A DNA stretch of 64,000 bases from Xylogone sp. PMI_703 (GCA_021399445.1 JAJTUQ010000005.1:2356001-2420000), one strand, 5' to 3'. Positions 35,936 through 48,767 are shown, counted from the stretch's first letter. The notes: generated by a model not told the origin, from the letters alone. Numbers and translations are program-made.

Positions 35936-37210
35936 TTACTTAGTCTTCGGTATAACCTTCTCCTTCTCCAAATCGTCAAACGTCTCCTCGAAAGCCTCCC
36001 AGGTATCAATGTACCCCGTCCATCCCAAGCTCCGTGCTTTCGACATGCTGATAACAATATTATAGCTGCGACCAAGCACAAACCCCAGGAATTGCCATGT
36101 CGCCTTTTCAAGAGCATCCTTATCTACGCCTTCTCGCTCAGCAATCTTGGCCCATGCATCTTTTACTTCCTTCTTCTGCGACCACTTCACGAGATCTATC
36201 CTCTGCTCCACCTTCCCCGGCTTGATCTTGCCTTCCATCCCAGCCACCGCGGCAAGATCTTGATATGGAGGATTATCAATCAACTTCGTCTCGCTTGAGT
36301 CAGGGGTGTCTCGTTCAAACTGCCTAGCGGGCACTTTGCACCCAAACCTCTTTGCTACCTTCGGCCACAGATTCGCCCACGTCTCAGTATCTCCATTCAC
36401 AACGTTAAACGCCTGGTTGCCGCATTTGGGTTCCAGAGCAGCCCAGAGATTGAACTGCGCATGCAGCCTCGAGTACGTGAAGCAATCGAAGTAATTGTAG
36501 AACGTCTCCGATCCGGGAAACTCCAGCTCGCCCGAGAGCTCTTTATTCACAGCTGCGTATACCGCGATAGATGTACTCAGGTTCATGAAGTTGCTGCGCG
36601 CGAACCCAATGACGTCGTTTGGGTATGTCACGACCCAGTCCCAACCGCCTTTCTTCGCAGCGTCGTATAAGATTCTCTGTTGCGTGTAGTAGAAATTGGG
36701 TGGACGACCCTCGCCTTCGACCCATGGATCGGTTTCGACCATGGGGCATTTGACGGGACCGAGATGGACGCCGTACTGTTTTGCGCCGGTGGTCAGAATC
36801 ACACGCTTCAATTTCTTTTCTGCGCCGCTGATTGTGAGTGCTTTGAGGAAATTCTTGAGCATTGCACCTAGAGAATCAGGTTAGAAGATCCATTCATATC
36901 GTGTTCAATTGGTTTTATTTGCGGTTATTTATTTACCGTTGACGTCCGATGCATCCTTCTCGTTGTCCCGGGCGAGATACGCGGCAAAGAAAAGGTATTC
37001 TGCTTCAACATTGTCCTCCTTGATTTTCTTCGCGATATCTTGGGCGCTGCCCGTCAAATCTAGATGATGATGCTGCACGCTGGGAGGATATTCGTCTTTC
37101 TGGCTGCGGGAGAAGGCATGAACTTTCGTCCACTTCGAGTCCTTCCCCAACGCAGCGACAATCTCCCTCCCGAGAATGCCAGTTGCGCCGGTGACGATGG
37201 CAGTAGGCAT
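35936..37210 (-). CDS. PRISE-like short-chain reductase
   Basis: NADPH-dependent reductase of the progesterone 5-beta-reductase/iridoid synthase-like (PRISE) group within the extended SDR family. Exons 37210-36937 and 36867-35936 give 401 residues. The Rossmann motif is GATGILGREIV near the N-terminus, followed by HAFSRSQKDE and HHHLDLTGSAQDI. LTTGAKQYGVHLG carries the PRISE-type catalytic KxYG. The distinctive NFYYTQQRIL and WDWVVTYPNDVIGFARSNFMN replace the classical YxxxK. These enzymes reduce the double bond of enones. Several fungal metabolite clusters contain such reductases, but no cluster partner is certain here. The upstream flank is shared with nothing recognisable. Confidence 0.88.
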
Positions 37211-37604
37211 TGTCGTCCTGTTGAATGTAAAAATAGCAATAAGTTAAACTGATAAAATAAATAGAATTTTAAGTCGCTCAAATATTTTGAAGTTTTATGT
37301 TCATCTCAGTTGATATGACGTCTGCCGAATTTGGAGCTTGTATGACGTTTGGCCGCTACATTAATCTTCGCACTCTTTCGCATTCTACTCACTTCTTTCT
37401 CCCACCAATCAGTTGTTCATCTCAGGTATTTATTTACTTCCATTCATATATTCGTTGTGATTTAAGCATACTCACAAAACTACATTAGCCTACGTGCTGG
37501 AACATTATTACCCACCAACACCACTTTATATACACCCTACGCCTATACCAAAGTCCTCACACATCAGTGGATCCAATCATTTAACCAACACCAAGATTCC
37601 ATTT
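37211..37604. other. intergenic region
   Basis: Short spacer between two minus-strand genes. Nothing recognisable. Confidence 0.4.
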
Positions 37605-38790
37605 CTAATGATGGCTTCCACAGCACGACCCGCCCATTGCTGCTCGTGCTAATTTGGCCCGGCTGAGAGGCCCCGGGGCAGGCCGTACGTCCAACTCAAG
37701 GTCCCTCTCATCTTCCACTACGTCCTCTCCACGCTCCTTCACCATGCGCTTCGCCGCAATGCTCTGTGCGTAAATCATGTTCAGCCAATTGCCAAGACGA
37801 TAACCACCCTTAGCAATCTGTAGCTCGACAGTGCCAATGACAGAGTTGTAGTAAGTTGGGTATAAATCACCCTTCTGGAGAGCAGCGGCACCATTGGGCA
37901 TGACAACGGTGCAAACCAAGGCGTTGGCGTCAGAAGCCCAGCGTGTAGCCGTGGTGACGACATTAGTGATACTATCTCCTGCGATCCAACCAGCCGCCTG
38001 GGACTTGTAGGATCCAGAAGTGATATCGGAGATGAGAGTGTTGGCCCAAGATTGGGCATCAGCAAGAGAGCTACCTCCGACAAGTTTCTCAGGAATGTAA
38101 GTATCCCAGTCAGAGTGCAGATTATCACTAGTGTAGCCGTCGAAAGTGACTTTGATGTCGTTTCCACCGACTTCGTAGGCCTCGTCGTGCAATGGCTGGG
38201 TGATGTCGCCGACGAAGTGAACGAGGAAGCGGAGTGCCTCCGCAATGTGATCATTGCTCAGTCGTCCATCGCCAACACGCTGTGTGTAGTTGGCCATGGC
38301 AGAGACGGAACAGCCGGTGCTGCCACAGTCACGGCTATAGTTGACATCGCAAGTAGTAGGTGGGCTGTCCTCTGCGTCAATGAAGTGCAGAGGGGCGGAC
38401 CAGGCGCCTGCTGAGGTTGCACGGTAGTCATCTGCCCATGAAGCAATGTTGGCGAGATAGGAAGTGGAAGTGTCACCGAGGACCCCTTTGGCCCTGCGCG
38501 CACATTAGTATCAACGTTGAATGCAGACTTTCGGATCTTCTTTTTTAGCTACGAGATGTATAGCTGAGGCAAGTTGAGGTAGAAGAAGCGATACACACGA
38601 CAACAGAATCAATCGAGTAATAGGAGAGAACTAGGAGGATAATCAGCCAAGGCACTCACCAAGTTGCAGTGTCAGCAGTCAGATAATGTTGCGCAATGTA
38701 CGCAATCGTCGCATGGCCTAGGGATCCCCAGGCCTGCACACCCTGCAGCGCAGCGAGGCCGAGGAGGAGAGACTTCGTATTGAAAGACAT
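37605..38790 (-). CDS. secreted S1/P1 nuclease
   Basis: Zinc-dependent single-strand nuclease of the S1/P1 family, secreted and active on RNA and ssDNA. Exons 38790-38660 and 38493-37605 give 339 residues. A signal peptide of about 20 residues (MSFNTKSLLLGLAALQGVQA) is followed by WGSLGH. The mature protein thus starts with the zinc-binding Trp and soon has the second ligand His. Other ligands are visible in SAPLHFIDAEDSPP, FLVHFVGDITQPLHDEA and NLHSDWDTYIPEKL. Cysteines in CDVNYSRDCGSTGC form the usual disulfides. The extended tail ends GGSCCGSHH and is richer in basic and acidic residues than typical P1. A TATA-like element lies at 38866-38872. Confidence 0.94.
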
Positions 38791-39835
38791 CTTGGCAAGA
38801 AAAGCTTGGTATAACTGCTTAGGGAGCCAGTTACCCAACAAGGTGGCAACATAACCGTATATATACTATATAAACCCCCATCATCGTTTTGCATGAATAG
38901 ACAACCACAGAAACACATGCCAGCAAACAATGGGGATGTCACTGTTGCTGCTGCTACTCAGACGAACCAGCGGAGCTACATTGCCTATTGGGGCAGGTGG
39001 GAGAGCTGGCAGGACCCCACGGTAGGAGGAAGCGCAGTGTGTGATGCATCTTATCGCTCTGATAGGAGCGTTGATGGCCAGGAACGCAGCTGTTCAACCT
39101 TATGAGCTGCTGCAATTGGTTAGGGTTCAATCTATATTGCATTGAGCTATTGATTAAGCAGCATTTCTTTCTTCTTTCTTTTTTATCCCTCTTTGCTGTG
39201 GTCGTTATCAATTGCAACCGTAACAGCCCGGAGGATCAAGCTTTGTTCACGGGTATCGGAGGAAATAAGCACCTTAGTGAGAGCCACAGCGCAAGCCTAC
39301 GTAGCATTCTAGCGATGCGACGGTGACAGAGGCAAGCCAAGAACGCAATGACACTTTCTGTATTGAAAGCTTCGGGAACAATCGATTATCATAGAATTGA
39401 CAGAAGCAGCTGTAGCAAGTTACGCGCCGGGCAGTGCCGCCCCCTGGAGTTTCTGGAAGACTTGGTGAGCGCGTGCTCAAACACTCTCAGCAATTGGCTG
39501 CCAGTGCAAGTCTCCCCTGGGAGGATTGCCCGGCAGTTGTTCTGTTCTGCAGCTATGGCTTTCATGTTATGCAGGAGGAATCCCCTCCGCTCTTTGGGTT
39601 GGATATGCCCAATAGAGTCCTACACGTGTAGCTCAACGCGAGAAGAAACTTGGAAGTCCTAAAATCATGGAGTCTCTTTGATAATACAATTACTTGACGT
39701 GGGGCAACCATCGCGACATAGTAGCCTTGGACGGTATAGCAGCTTGCTCTCATTATCTACATTTTGACAGCCAGCATAAACGGCCAATCGATTCATAGAT
39801 AGCTCTCACTCCTAACTAATCAAATTTGTCCTCAA
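38791..39835. other. intergenic region
   Basis: Apart from the nuclease core promoter I see nothing. Short ORFs lack family features. Confidence 0.4.
38866..38872 (-). promoter_or_regulatory. TATA-like element of the S1/P1 nuclease gene
   Basis: TATATAG on the minus strand lies about 75 bp upstream of the ATG at 38790. Position and motif only. Confidence 0.4.
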
Positions 39836-41816
39836 CTAAATGCCCACATCAAACTTTGGAGCGCCCAATTTCTCTCGCCATTGCCTGCCCCTCCACATCA
39901 GCAGGATAACCAGCGTAAACAGAGACATGTTGCCCAAAGCCATGACCGCCCATGCGACACCGTATGTTGTTCGCTCCGCAAACGGTAGCTTAAACGCAGA
40001 TATATACATTAGCAAGAGCTACCCGGGATGGCACGTCACTTGAGAGGAAAGAAAACGCATACCATGTAAAAGCCCAGGGTGAATGAAAATGTCTGGCGGC
40101 CGAAATTGAGTAAGGTGCTGAGTTCAGCAGATTGAGGTCTATAACACTATCGACCAGAAAATGAATGCTATTAGTACATTTTCCATGCTTTGCTTTGCGA
40201 AGAGATTGCAGATGAGGGTAATATGAGACTCACATCCATCGTATAGGCAAACAGATTCGTGCTCACAATCTGCAAGCCAAACAGCCCCAGCGCCATCCCC
40301 ATCGCAGGCCCGATCCAATGAGTGCGATATTGCAAACAAACACCCTCGATAATCACACCGGCCGGCATAATGATGAACCCAGGCCAAATCGCCTGCAATC
40401 GCGCCTCGGGAGTCGCAATTCCATTGTTGCGCTTGGTATGCAGATACATGATCCAGTCAGACACAGGACCAGCGCACATTTCGCCAATGATAGACCCGAT
40501 CAAGGTAGGCAACCCGATAATCATGCCAATCTGCGCAGTGTTGAAGTGGTATATGCTTCCAAAGGCCGCGGCACCAGTCACAGCGAACAGCACCGTGCCT
40601 ACACCGAAGGAGATGCTGTAATAGATCGTGGGGAAGAGCACACTGGGGTATCGCAGCATCTTGACGACGTGAGTGAGATCTCTCCAGACGAACTTGCGTC
40701 GAGCAACGGATCTGCTGTTGAATGTGAAGAGTCGCAACCAGGGCTCCGGCTTGGTTTCCTCCTCTGTAGCACTGGGCCGGCGATAGTAGAGGGTTTCAGG
40801 GAGGCAGAAGACGTTCACGAGCCAGTTGACGCCCCAGATGATCGTGGGCAGCCAGAAGCACCAGCGCCATCCCCAGGCTCTGGCAACGAAACCGCCGATG
40901 ACAGCTGCAAGATGAGCACCGTTCTGGAGGCTGTTACACGTTAACATCAAAGAGAAAATAAGTTATCAGCGCCTTTGACAGCATAGGAACTTACAAGAGG
41001 ACATAATAACCCGTGTACCTGAATTTCTCTTATAATCAGCCTCTATCCATTTTCCTCTGCCATGATATGTATGTAGTGCATCTCTCACCTTCCACGCTCG
41101 TGCATGAAGTACATATCCGCCACGACGGCAAATCCAATTCCTGATCCCGCACTCGTGCCAATCCCCATAATTGCCCTCGCGGCCAAGATCCCGCCCCAAG
41201 ACTTGGCTGCGCCCGATGCTGCATGGCACACGATGCCGAGGATAGAGACAAACACGAAAATAGGACGTCGACCGTAGATGTTAGAGAGCGGCGACCAGAT
41301 CAGAGGGAAGACGCCTGAAGTGACGATTGCGACGGTGAGGGAGTAGGAAGCTTGCTGGACAGTGATGTGCATCGCTTTGGAGAGCTCGCCGTACGCGGAG
41401 TTCTAGGATGCCAATTGAAATCAGTGATTGGTACTTTTATTTGTCTGGCTTGTTTGTATGGTATCATTAATCTCATAAGAAATTTACTTACAATGAAGGC
41501 CTGCGTGAATGGACTCAACATTGAAAGCATTGAGACCTGGAACAAGACCCATAGTTTGAGCCATGGACTCCAATTCAGAGGATCTAGATCAACCCATCAC
41601 GATCAGCTACTTTGCCAGCAAAATTCTACATCATACCCAGCTCGACCAGTGAACAAGTGCTATCAATTCTTGACATTACTTACCTCGAGGATCACTCGAA
41701 GGCTGCGGATGCAGTGGGAAGCCATGTGGGTCGAGCTTCAAGCCCGCAGCCGCAAAGTCGATAGCTTCCGCCTCCTCAACCGTCGCGGGTTTGACATCTT
41801 CCTCTGATTTCGACAT
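39836..41816 (-). CDS. MFS transporter, DHA1-type, paralogue of the one at 28 kb
   Basis: Exons 41816-41684, 41583-41492, 41402-41089, 41018-40995, 40930-40234, 40146-40063 and 39988-39836 join in phase to 498 residues. Hallmarks: SSDPRDPLNWSPWLKL, SNIYGRRPIFVF, ARAIMGIGTSAGSGIGFAVVADMYFMHERG, NWLVNVFCLPETLYYRRP and the long FGVGTVLFAVTGAAAFGSIY segment. The last is nearly identical to the corresponding part of the transporter at 27980-29768. Exon lengths of 92, 314, 24 and 153 bp are shared, and one extra intron splits the large fifth exon. The pair therefore comes from duplication. It is divergent from nothing; an aldehyde dehydrogenase lies upstream on the same strand. Confidence 0.93.
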
Positions 41817-42733
41817 GGCTGAAGGGAAAGTTAAGCTTAAAAAGACTGCTCAATCCAGCGAGAGCATTAGCTTCTGCTTCATAGACATGGAAATGGATGA
41901 AGGGGAGGAGACGAGGTGGGAGAAAGGATAAATTTTAAAATGGCCGGTATGCAAGGTAGCTATGTAATGCCGCGGTCGATGATTGAAAGTTGGGGGGCTC
42001 CTCCGTCCACATCTTCTCCGGGCTCCATGTTTAGATTCTGTAATTTTAATCCTGGTAGCACATCTCCGATTGTCTTCTTTCTCCCACTTCTTCTGCGCTC
42101 TGTTCTGTGCCCCAGCTCTTACTTTCCCCATAAAGTCCGGGGATTCCCCGCATATTTCATTCTCCGGGAGTGCAGTCCCGGATCACGGGGAGATGAGCTG
42201 GGATGAAGCGAATGAGGGCCTTTGTTGGGGTTTACGAGTGATGATCCTTGCTTTGTTTGCCCGTTATCCGGAAATAGATCCCGGGGAGAATCAGTTTATC
42301 TTATTTACAATATGAGATGCATCAGAAGTAGATGTTGTTGGTGAGTATCATTTGCAAATGATGATTGCAAACAGGTTGGTTTAAAGAATGTTTCTATCAA
42401 TACATAGACCCTGCCGAAAATTCAAGCAAGTCTCCATGCATCTTGGCGTTCAGGCGCTGCTTTATTCGAAGACTTGACTCTACGGCAGTTATCAGATGGC
42501 ACGGTGCAAACACATTATCTCCTAATGAGTAATTATCGTCGAATCATACACTCTGTAATCGGGAAACAACGACTATTTCTTTACGCATAAAATTGTTATT
42601 AAGTTCTATTAAACATGGCTATAACGCTTTACATTACAATTAGAATGACTTTTCTCATGGCTTTGGTGGTAATTTCATGCTGAACTCCTCGTTAGTCGAA
42701 TCTCCTAAAAAAAGGGCCAGATAAAGCCAAGAC
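41817..42733. other. intergenic region, CGG-rich promoter
   Basis: No gene. Unusually rich in CCGG and CCCCG motifs, including a near-palindrome CGGGGATTCCCCG at 42138-42150 and CCGCGG at 41970-41975, about 155 bp upstream of the MFS start. Likely regulator sites; identity unknown. Confidence 0.4.
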
Positions 42734-44526
42734 TTACTTGATGAAAATGGATTTAGTTTTCATATACGCCATTAGGCCGTACTTCCCGTTCTCTTTCCCT
42801 TTCCCGCTTTCCTTAAATCCACCAAATGGTACTTGTGGTGATGGGAAGTGAGGGGCGTTTATAGAAACACTGCCGGATTCAATCTTCTCGGAGAGACGAA
42901 GGGCGCGGTTGAGATCATTAGTGTAAACGGTAGCTATGGAGTAAACACAGAGTTAGTGAGGACACCATAGAGAAAGAAACTTGAAAACCTTGGACTAACC
43001 AGAGAGGCCGGTAACGGTATTGTTGGCCAGTTCAACCACCTCATCCTCCGTCTTGAAAGTCACGACGCTCAAAACCGGGCCAAATACCTCCTCCTTGTAA
43101 ACGGGGTTCTCAAGACCGGGGTTGAGGAAAATAGTAGGCTCGATGAAGAGACCCTTGTCTCCTTTTTTGGTGCCGCCAATTATTGGTTCTCCTCCATGCT
43201 GCTTGCCAGCGTTAATGTACTTCATAACAATGTTGAAGTGCTTCTCATTGGCAAGTGGTCCATGACTGGTGGACATCTCTTTAGGGTCAGCTCCCATTGA
43301 AGAAGAAATGGCCTTGAATCGCTCTTTGACAGCCTCAATAAAGGTGGGAGCAATGCTATCTTGGACAAAAAGACGTGATCCAGCTATAGAACGTCAGAGA
43401 TTGCGAAATGGAAGCAAAAGGGGGATTACCGACCAACACAGACTTGTGCATCGTTGAAGAGGAAACCATCCGCCGTGCTAGAAAGATTAAGCTTAAAATC
43501 GAAAAAGAATTGGATATTCTAGAGAACTTACGACCCAACAGCATTCTCGATATCAGCGTCAGCAAAGACAATAGCCGGCGACTTCCCTCCAAGCTCCAAT
43601 GTGACTTCCTTCATGTTACTATCTATCGCCAGTTTCTGGACAATCTTTCCCACAGTAGTCGATCCCGTGTAACTGATCTTCGCAACCGTCATGTCTGAAG
43701 CAAGCAGAGCACCAGTCTTCCCTGCTCCACTCACTAGTTGAAGAACTCCAGGAGGAAAACCAGCCTCGACGACAAGTTTACCCAGTGCCAGGGCGCTCAG
43801 TGGTGCGCCTTCAGAAGATTTATAGACGAACTTTATTCATTTAATAAACAGGTAATAGTTATCATTTTACTTGAGGGGTTTTGACTCACGGTGTTACCAG
43901 CAGCCAGCGCTGGACCAACCTTCCAGGCGAAAGTCAACATGGGAGAATTCCATGGTGCAATACCGGCACAAACTCCCAGCGGCTGGTGGCGAACAATCTT
44001 ATAAACTCCATCATCAGCCGGGAAAGAGTCTCCTTCGATCTTGTCAGCCCAACCGGCGTAGTCTTGACGCTTTTTTATCAGCCTATCATTGCAATCAAGT
44101 GAACTAGGTTGCCTTCTACTACTCACATCTGATACAAGCAACGGCTTCGGGTATAAAGAATCCCATATTAGGGGCTACGGGCGCGCCCATACACAAGCAG
44201 TCCAGCTCTGCTATCTCTTGAGCATGCTTTTCTATCAGGTCTGCAAACTTGAGAAGAAGTGCCCCGCGTTGGGCTCCAGTATATGTGCTCCATGGTCCAG
44301 TCTTGAAGGCTGCATGCGCGCCGGCTACCGCTGCCTTAATTTCGGCTTCGCCAGCTACCTGGACTTCCCCAGGGAGTTTGGATTGATCAAATGGGTTGAA
44401 GAGGGTGAGCGTCTCCCCGGATTTGGAGTTGACAAACTATTTATTTAAGCAACGTAAGAAAGAAAAGATAGTGAAGAACATTGTTACCTCGTTGTTGATA
44501 AATAGTCTTGTCTCGTACGTTGCCAT
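42734..44526 (-). CDS. aldehyde dehydrogenase (NAD(P)+)
   Basis: Oxidises aldehydes to carboxylic acids. Exons 44526-44488, 44436-44127, 44062-43890, 43830-43532, 43477-43434, 43383-43000 and 42933-42734 join in phase to 482 residues. The motif series is complete: [15 protein letters not shown] start ([13 protein letters not shown]), [12 protein letters not shown] across intron 2, [26 protein letters not shown], the catalytic Glu in [10 protein letters not shown], the catalytic Cys in [25 protein letters not shown], and [15 protein letters not shown] near the end. All active-site residues are intact. The stop codon overlaps a donor-like GTAAGT, as in the BVMO gene. It may act on the same pathway as the neighbouring transporter, but there is no direct evidence. 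Confidence 0.93.
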
Positions 44527-47500
44527 GGCTTATCCGATAGAAACGGCCTAGGAATAGTACTGATGAAGGTGGGGAATTGGGAGCTACATCATGAATTTTA
44601 TAACGAAGATAGCACTTCTTATATAGAGGAGCTGAGACGCAGCTTACAGTATTTGTCAGCTTACCCTGCTCCATATCATCACAAGTGATAGGCTGTGAAA
44701 CCCTTTATACACTGAGTGAAGAGCTTAACGATGGATCAGATCTTGAAAGCTGCTTAAACCCGAAGAGGAAAATGGTTTGTCTTACTTGCCGGAATGTGGC
44801 GGGAGGGGGAGGAATTGACCGCCGACGGATATAGACGAGTTTTACTCGTATCTGACAATTGTATGCCGATATAGTAACACTTATTCTCGCGTATCATTTC
44901 ACCAGAAAATGAACGACACTCTTTGATATGCGTAAATCTGGTATTGCTCTTTGATATTGATTGATTGCCTGTTTTCCATATCCACTCGTTACTCGATCGT
45001 CAATCGTTTCAGCCAGCTCTCTGGTAAGTACTGATTATTGCAGCGGTGGATTGGACGAGACAAGGTAAGATTCCATACCAGACGTCTGGGACCGTCTTAT
45101 GTCAGATTGCTCTAATACTCATATTCCACTTTTTCGGTCCCATCTGCATGATAATCATCTAATAATGTACCCATACCTACAGTACACGTAGCTAGCCTTC
45201 TTGAACTGTGTAGAGGCGCCCCAGGAATAAATTCCAGTTAACTTTCACTATTACCAGGACTTCTGTGGTATGCAGTATTACTTGCATGGCCTTGTCTAGC
45301 TCATTCGTGAGAGTTGCAAACTCAGCCAGATCGATCGGATAATCCTGGATTGCCGCTGTGGCGGCCAGTATTAATTGGTCAAGCGGATAGCTCCCGGAAC
45401 CGAACACTACGGTTAATGCCTCACTGTGCTAGTATCCCGTTGAAGGACCTTTCCAATTAACCAACAACAACCGTGGTCGTCTTAGCAGAGCATTGAATGT
45501 CCACCATGTGGTAGGGTCACAATGAGACACCTCGGAATATTGAGAGGGCATTGGCAGCTTGCAGCGGTCCTCAGGCTTTCCACTCCCTGTAAGCACTATA
45601 ACTACAAGGGAGATTTGGGTATATCTTGCCAAGCCTTCGAGCCCACAGCCCCCGTATTGCTGGAAACCTTCCGCTAGCTTCTCCACTGGGTTCCGCCGTA
45701 CGGAACATAAAGGTCTCGAAAGGTAGTGAACGATTCCGTTACCTGGTCCCCTCTCAGCGGGGGTCGGAGAAACTTTTGCAAAAGCTCGGCGAGGGTAAAA
45801 GGGGTAAATAATCCGGTATACTCAGCATATACTACGCGTACAGAGCTTACAGCGATACGAAGCCTACAGAGCTATAGGGCTTACAGGGCTTACCTCCGTA
45901 CAGTATAAAGCCTACAGAGCATATGCTGAGCATACCGGATTAACTCTATTGACCCTTCCTGAACTTTTGTAAAAGTTTCTCTGACCCCCGCCGACGTTTT
46001 GCCGAACACCACACTTTTGACCCCTGTTGAGAAAAGTTTGACCCCCCGCTGAGCTGGGACCCGGTTGAACTGAAACCTCTTCTGTTGCGGGAACCCAAAG
46101 AACGGCCCACAGCGCTGTTCAATGATCGAGTCGATACTTCTTTTTTGGACAGACGGTTCGAACTGTAGGTTAGTCGGAGATGGCTAAGCCAAAACAATCA
46201 AAACTACAACAGGGTAAAAGGCATGTCTTCAGAGCATCCTCGACTGCATCTTTTAGACCATAGAGAGCAATTGCTATTATACTGTAGATGAGAAATTAAG
46301 CTTGAAGAGGTTCTCAACTTATTGCGTACTCGATATGACCGTACCAATGTAAATATACCGAGACATATAAAGAGCAATGCAAACAGGTGTGCATTATTCT
46401 TGTCCAGCAAAATATAGAGATGTTGAACGAACGATTGGGATGACTCTGTAAGTTTGTGCTTGATTTGAGTGGTGAGGAATGCGTTGTAAAGTTGATACTT
46501 AGAATGTCTTTAACGGACATAGACCAAGCACCTCAGACTCCTCTAGGAGTGGACTAAGTGGTAGCGTCCACGGCATCGGTCTGCTCATACTGCGAGACAG
46601 CTGCGAGAGTGGATGCCGTTTCAGAAGGAGCTGGTTTTCTTGCTATGCTAGCGACAAGCTTGACTCTGAAAACGGTACGATCCATATGCGTCACTTTTAT
46701 CTTACAGTTTTTATACTGCCATACGCCTTGATAGACCCTTGAACAAGATACACGTCCCCCGTCCCACACAGAAAAGCATAGTGAGGTTTTAGTTTGTTTT
46801 GCTGTGGCTGACGCACCTATACGCTTCACCTCTAATCTTCTAATCTTTAACAAGCCCTCAACGTATCCGATACCGAAGTCGAAGGCTGTTAGTCGTTGTA
46901 TATCTCACTAAAGTCCCAATATAAAACAAAGGGCAGATTTTGAAACATACCAGAACCATACTCGATACTCTAGCTCATGCTATATGACTGCTACCTAGAC
47001 AATGAACGCTCCTTCTGCCTAATTCATAACACCATAATCAGACTCTGGCTGCCATAGCAAAGAATAACTGTCTCAAGGAAATATGACATATCGGGTTGGA
47101 GAACATTTTGTAGCCAGAATGTCTACATATCAAAATTCAAGCAACGAAGACACACGGCAGTGGCATTCCTACTATATCTGCCATTCATTCTAAGTTTAAT
47201 ATTCTCTACCTATGAGTGTACGTCTCAATTACCTGATAAATCTCTTGAAGGAATTGGAGCCGTAAAATAGCCTATGGTTGTGATTTTATTCGGAGATAGG
47301 AAGCAGACTACTAGGCTCTCGAGGATTAGCAACGGCACAGCCAAGTTGTTTTGAAAGTGATAAATCCCGAAATCCAACGTATTTCTATTGGTTCAGTGGA
47401 TTTAGGCATAAGGGATGAGCTTTATAGGGCCAAACCATTAGAAAGCTAGTCAATAAATATTAAATCTCTGGTACAAGGATGTCGGCGGCTGCGGACGTAC

Positions 47501-48767
47501 GCAGACAACACACCGGACAGATGGATATTCATTTTATGAGATAACCCTTCATTATATCGGAGAACAAATAGATTATTTTATACAGAATATCACTCGCTAC
47601 GCTGTTAAGGACCCACTTATTTAGCAAAGCCCATTACAATTTATATCCTCGAAAAGGTAACAAGGACCATACTACCTCTTTCTCAAAATGGGCTAAACGA
47701 CTACTCTATCGTTCCTACTTGTGAACGACCCACACCTGTATCATCCCACTGACTTTGACAAGGTTTTCTAACTATGCTCTTTGATATAGATCTGGTCATG
47801 GTAACAATCAATCTAATGCAGGTATTACCTAATTGCCCGCAGCAAATTGTAACTAATTATATCTTGCATACTGAGAGAAACCTAAATAATACAGTGCCCA
47901 CGAGTACCGGTAGCTCTAATCAAATGAAAATATTAATTATTTAACACACTATTGCTAATCAATTATCTCTTAAAACTATACCACGTCTAGTTCCACCTAT
48001 GCGGAATTCTATACCATATTGCAGTAGCTGTAAAGTGGAGAGGTTCTGAGCCGAAGCATCAGTACAGCTGGGCATCACTGCTACGAAGGGCTGCAGCAAC
48101 CCTTCACCGCTCTCAAATATCAGTAGTCATTCCGGAATTTTGATTTCCACACTTCAGCTACAGGAATCCTTGGCCGCATTACACGTGTGACTACATGACT
48201 CTAGAGAGGGACTCTTGAGGGTTTTGCTGACCATGTTGTTCAGCCCTAGGAGCCACAGTTCTAAATGCGACCAGGGGGCGGGTTGAAAGCTCCGCTGTCC
48301 GCCCCCTGTCATGTGGAACAGGCGCATAGAAATTCTGTATTGGACGGAAACCTTCCGCTATTCCCTGTTTGCGATGTTACTCTCTCCATGCAATCAATAT
48401 TCGACAAGGCATGTAAGCTTACAATGAACTTTGGGATTCGCTCAATCTACAGTGTCTGACCATGAAGGAGATCCAGCTATTGAACTACTTTAAAGTGAGA
48501 ACCTGGAATGCTGTTACGTATGAAAGCGAACTCTTCAAGAAATAAGAAGATACATTTATTATTATTTTACTAGTCCCAAAAATTATAATAATCATTTTTG
48601 TGACATAAAATCTTCTTCGGGGCGGAACATAAACTCTCCAATTTGTGCAGATGAACCATCCATCCTGATTATCGATGTCTATGATATAGATAGCTCCCTG
48701 CATGAATTGTATAGCATAAGAAACGAAAAACTCAGAGGTAAAGTCCATTTTATGGTGACAATGCTTC
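44527..48767. other. gene-poor region of 4.2 kb
   Basis: No gene of a known family on either strand. Apart from the inverted repeat at 45754-46067 the sequence is AT-rich and without clear ORFs. A minus-strand ORF at 46554-46853 (99 codons) is unassigned. It could be a decayed transposon, but no transposase or reverse transcriptase motif is visible. Confidence 0.5.
45754..46067. repeat. large imperfect inverted repeat
   Basis: The left arm at 45754-45830 (TCAGCGGGGGTC, AAACTTTTGCAAAAG, AATCCGGTATACTCAGCATAT) is matched in reverse complement by 45921-45994, with a 3-bp indel and mostly transition differences. A further segment at 46034-46067 matches the left arm and its flank again in inverted orientation. 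The loop contains short GCTTACAG/GCCTACAGAG repeats. It looks like a foldback element or nested MITE. Confidence 0.7.

Noticed and set aside
40318..40944. Plus-strand ORF of 208 codons
   Set aside because: Antisense shadow of the MFS exon 5, with a composition typical of reverse-frame reading.
46554..46853. ORF of 99 codons as a transposon gene
   Set aside because: No transposase, integrase or reverse transcriptase motif can be seen.
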